From: Hymenobacter frigidus
GTDB lineage: Bacteria > Bacteroidota > Bacteroidia > Cytophagales > Hymenobacteraceae
Direction: 5' to 3'
Assembly (NCBI RefSeq): GCF_014640435.1
Contig: NZ_BMGY01000044.1
Location: forward strand, 1 to 34,181
Length of the DNA stretch: 34,181 nucleotides
Both the position numbers and the translations under genes were made by a program. This document shows, one piece after another, positions 34,110-34,181 of this stretch (position 1 is the stretch's first letter; each line of letters begins with the position of its first letter). The notes beneath the pieces were generated by a model, which was given only the letters and a program-made list of their open reading frames with translations, had not been told where the DNA came from and searched no databases.

Positions 34110-34181
34110 GCCGTAATAAACATGAACTGTGTTAAAAATTAAGGGGTGAGGGTGAGTTTTGAGCTAAAATCAGCTTGATAG

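Overview
The window is a stretch of GC-rich chromosome from a member of the Bacteroidota, most likely Hymenobacter or a close relative in Hymenobacteraceae. Four things point there: about 60-65% GC in most genes; three very large secreted proteins with type IX secretion (T9SS type A) C-terminal sorting domains; Bacteroidota-type promoter boxes (TAnnTTTG) just upstream of several start codons; and typical household genes such as an Uup-type ABC-F ATPase, a porin of the phosphate-selective O/P family and a murI copy. No tRNA, rRNA, CRISPR array, phage block or intact mobile element was seen.

Layout. 1-713: remnants of two hypothetical genes, the second with an in-frame amber codon. 736-780: strong hairpin terminator. 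801-6873 (minus): uup, then a 1369-residue T9SS beta-propeller/IPT adhesin-like protein. 7162-8028 (minus): an AT-rich WGR + DUF4240 gene that looks acquired. 8150-9358 (minus): porin. 9417-13692 (plus): an RND efflux operon in decay, with an N-truncated adaptor, a pump with two amber codons and a large internal deletion, and an apparently intact TolC-like outer-membrane lipoprotein. 13776-16604 (minus): S9 prolyl-oligopeptidase-like peptidase. 17098-20229 (minus): second T9SS cargo protein. 20473-21787: a gene graveyard holding the C-terminal remnant of phosphoglycerate kinase, a frameshifted IS5-family transposase remnant, a 58-residue ORF and a detached copy of the last 25 codons of an ABC permease. 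21810-23209 (minus): an overlapping pair, a TonB-C-like secreted/anchored protein followed by a TPR protein. 23303-26761 (minus): permease and ATPase of a YbbA/YbbP-type exporter, with a divergent TesA-like GDSL lipoprotein at 26964-27647 (the tesA-ybbA-ybbP neighbourhood). 27658-27885: small unknown gene. 27991-28845: murI. 29018-32053: third T9SS cargo protein with several IPT/TIG domains. 32343-34109 (minus): membrane protein of the aerotolerance/glutamine-amidotransferase-like type with no clear ATG start.

Working together: the functional genes are cell-envelope oriented (peptidoglycan precursor supply by MurI, outer-membrane porin, ABC exporter with lipoprotein esterase, T9SS surface proteins, secreted peptidase). 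The rest records genome erosion: five recognisable broken genes whose in-frame stops mostly fit C-to-T or G-to-A transitions, plus a family of hairpin repeats (10036-10146, 16929-17067, 25886-25975, 26018-26064) in intergenic gaps. I do not see a convincing new defence or biosynthetic system. The observations most worth following are the hairpin family with paired arm changes and a conserved loop, the TonB-C/TPR gene pair, the WGR-DUF4240 gene and the repeated promoter cassette.
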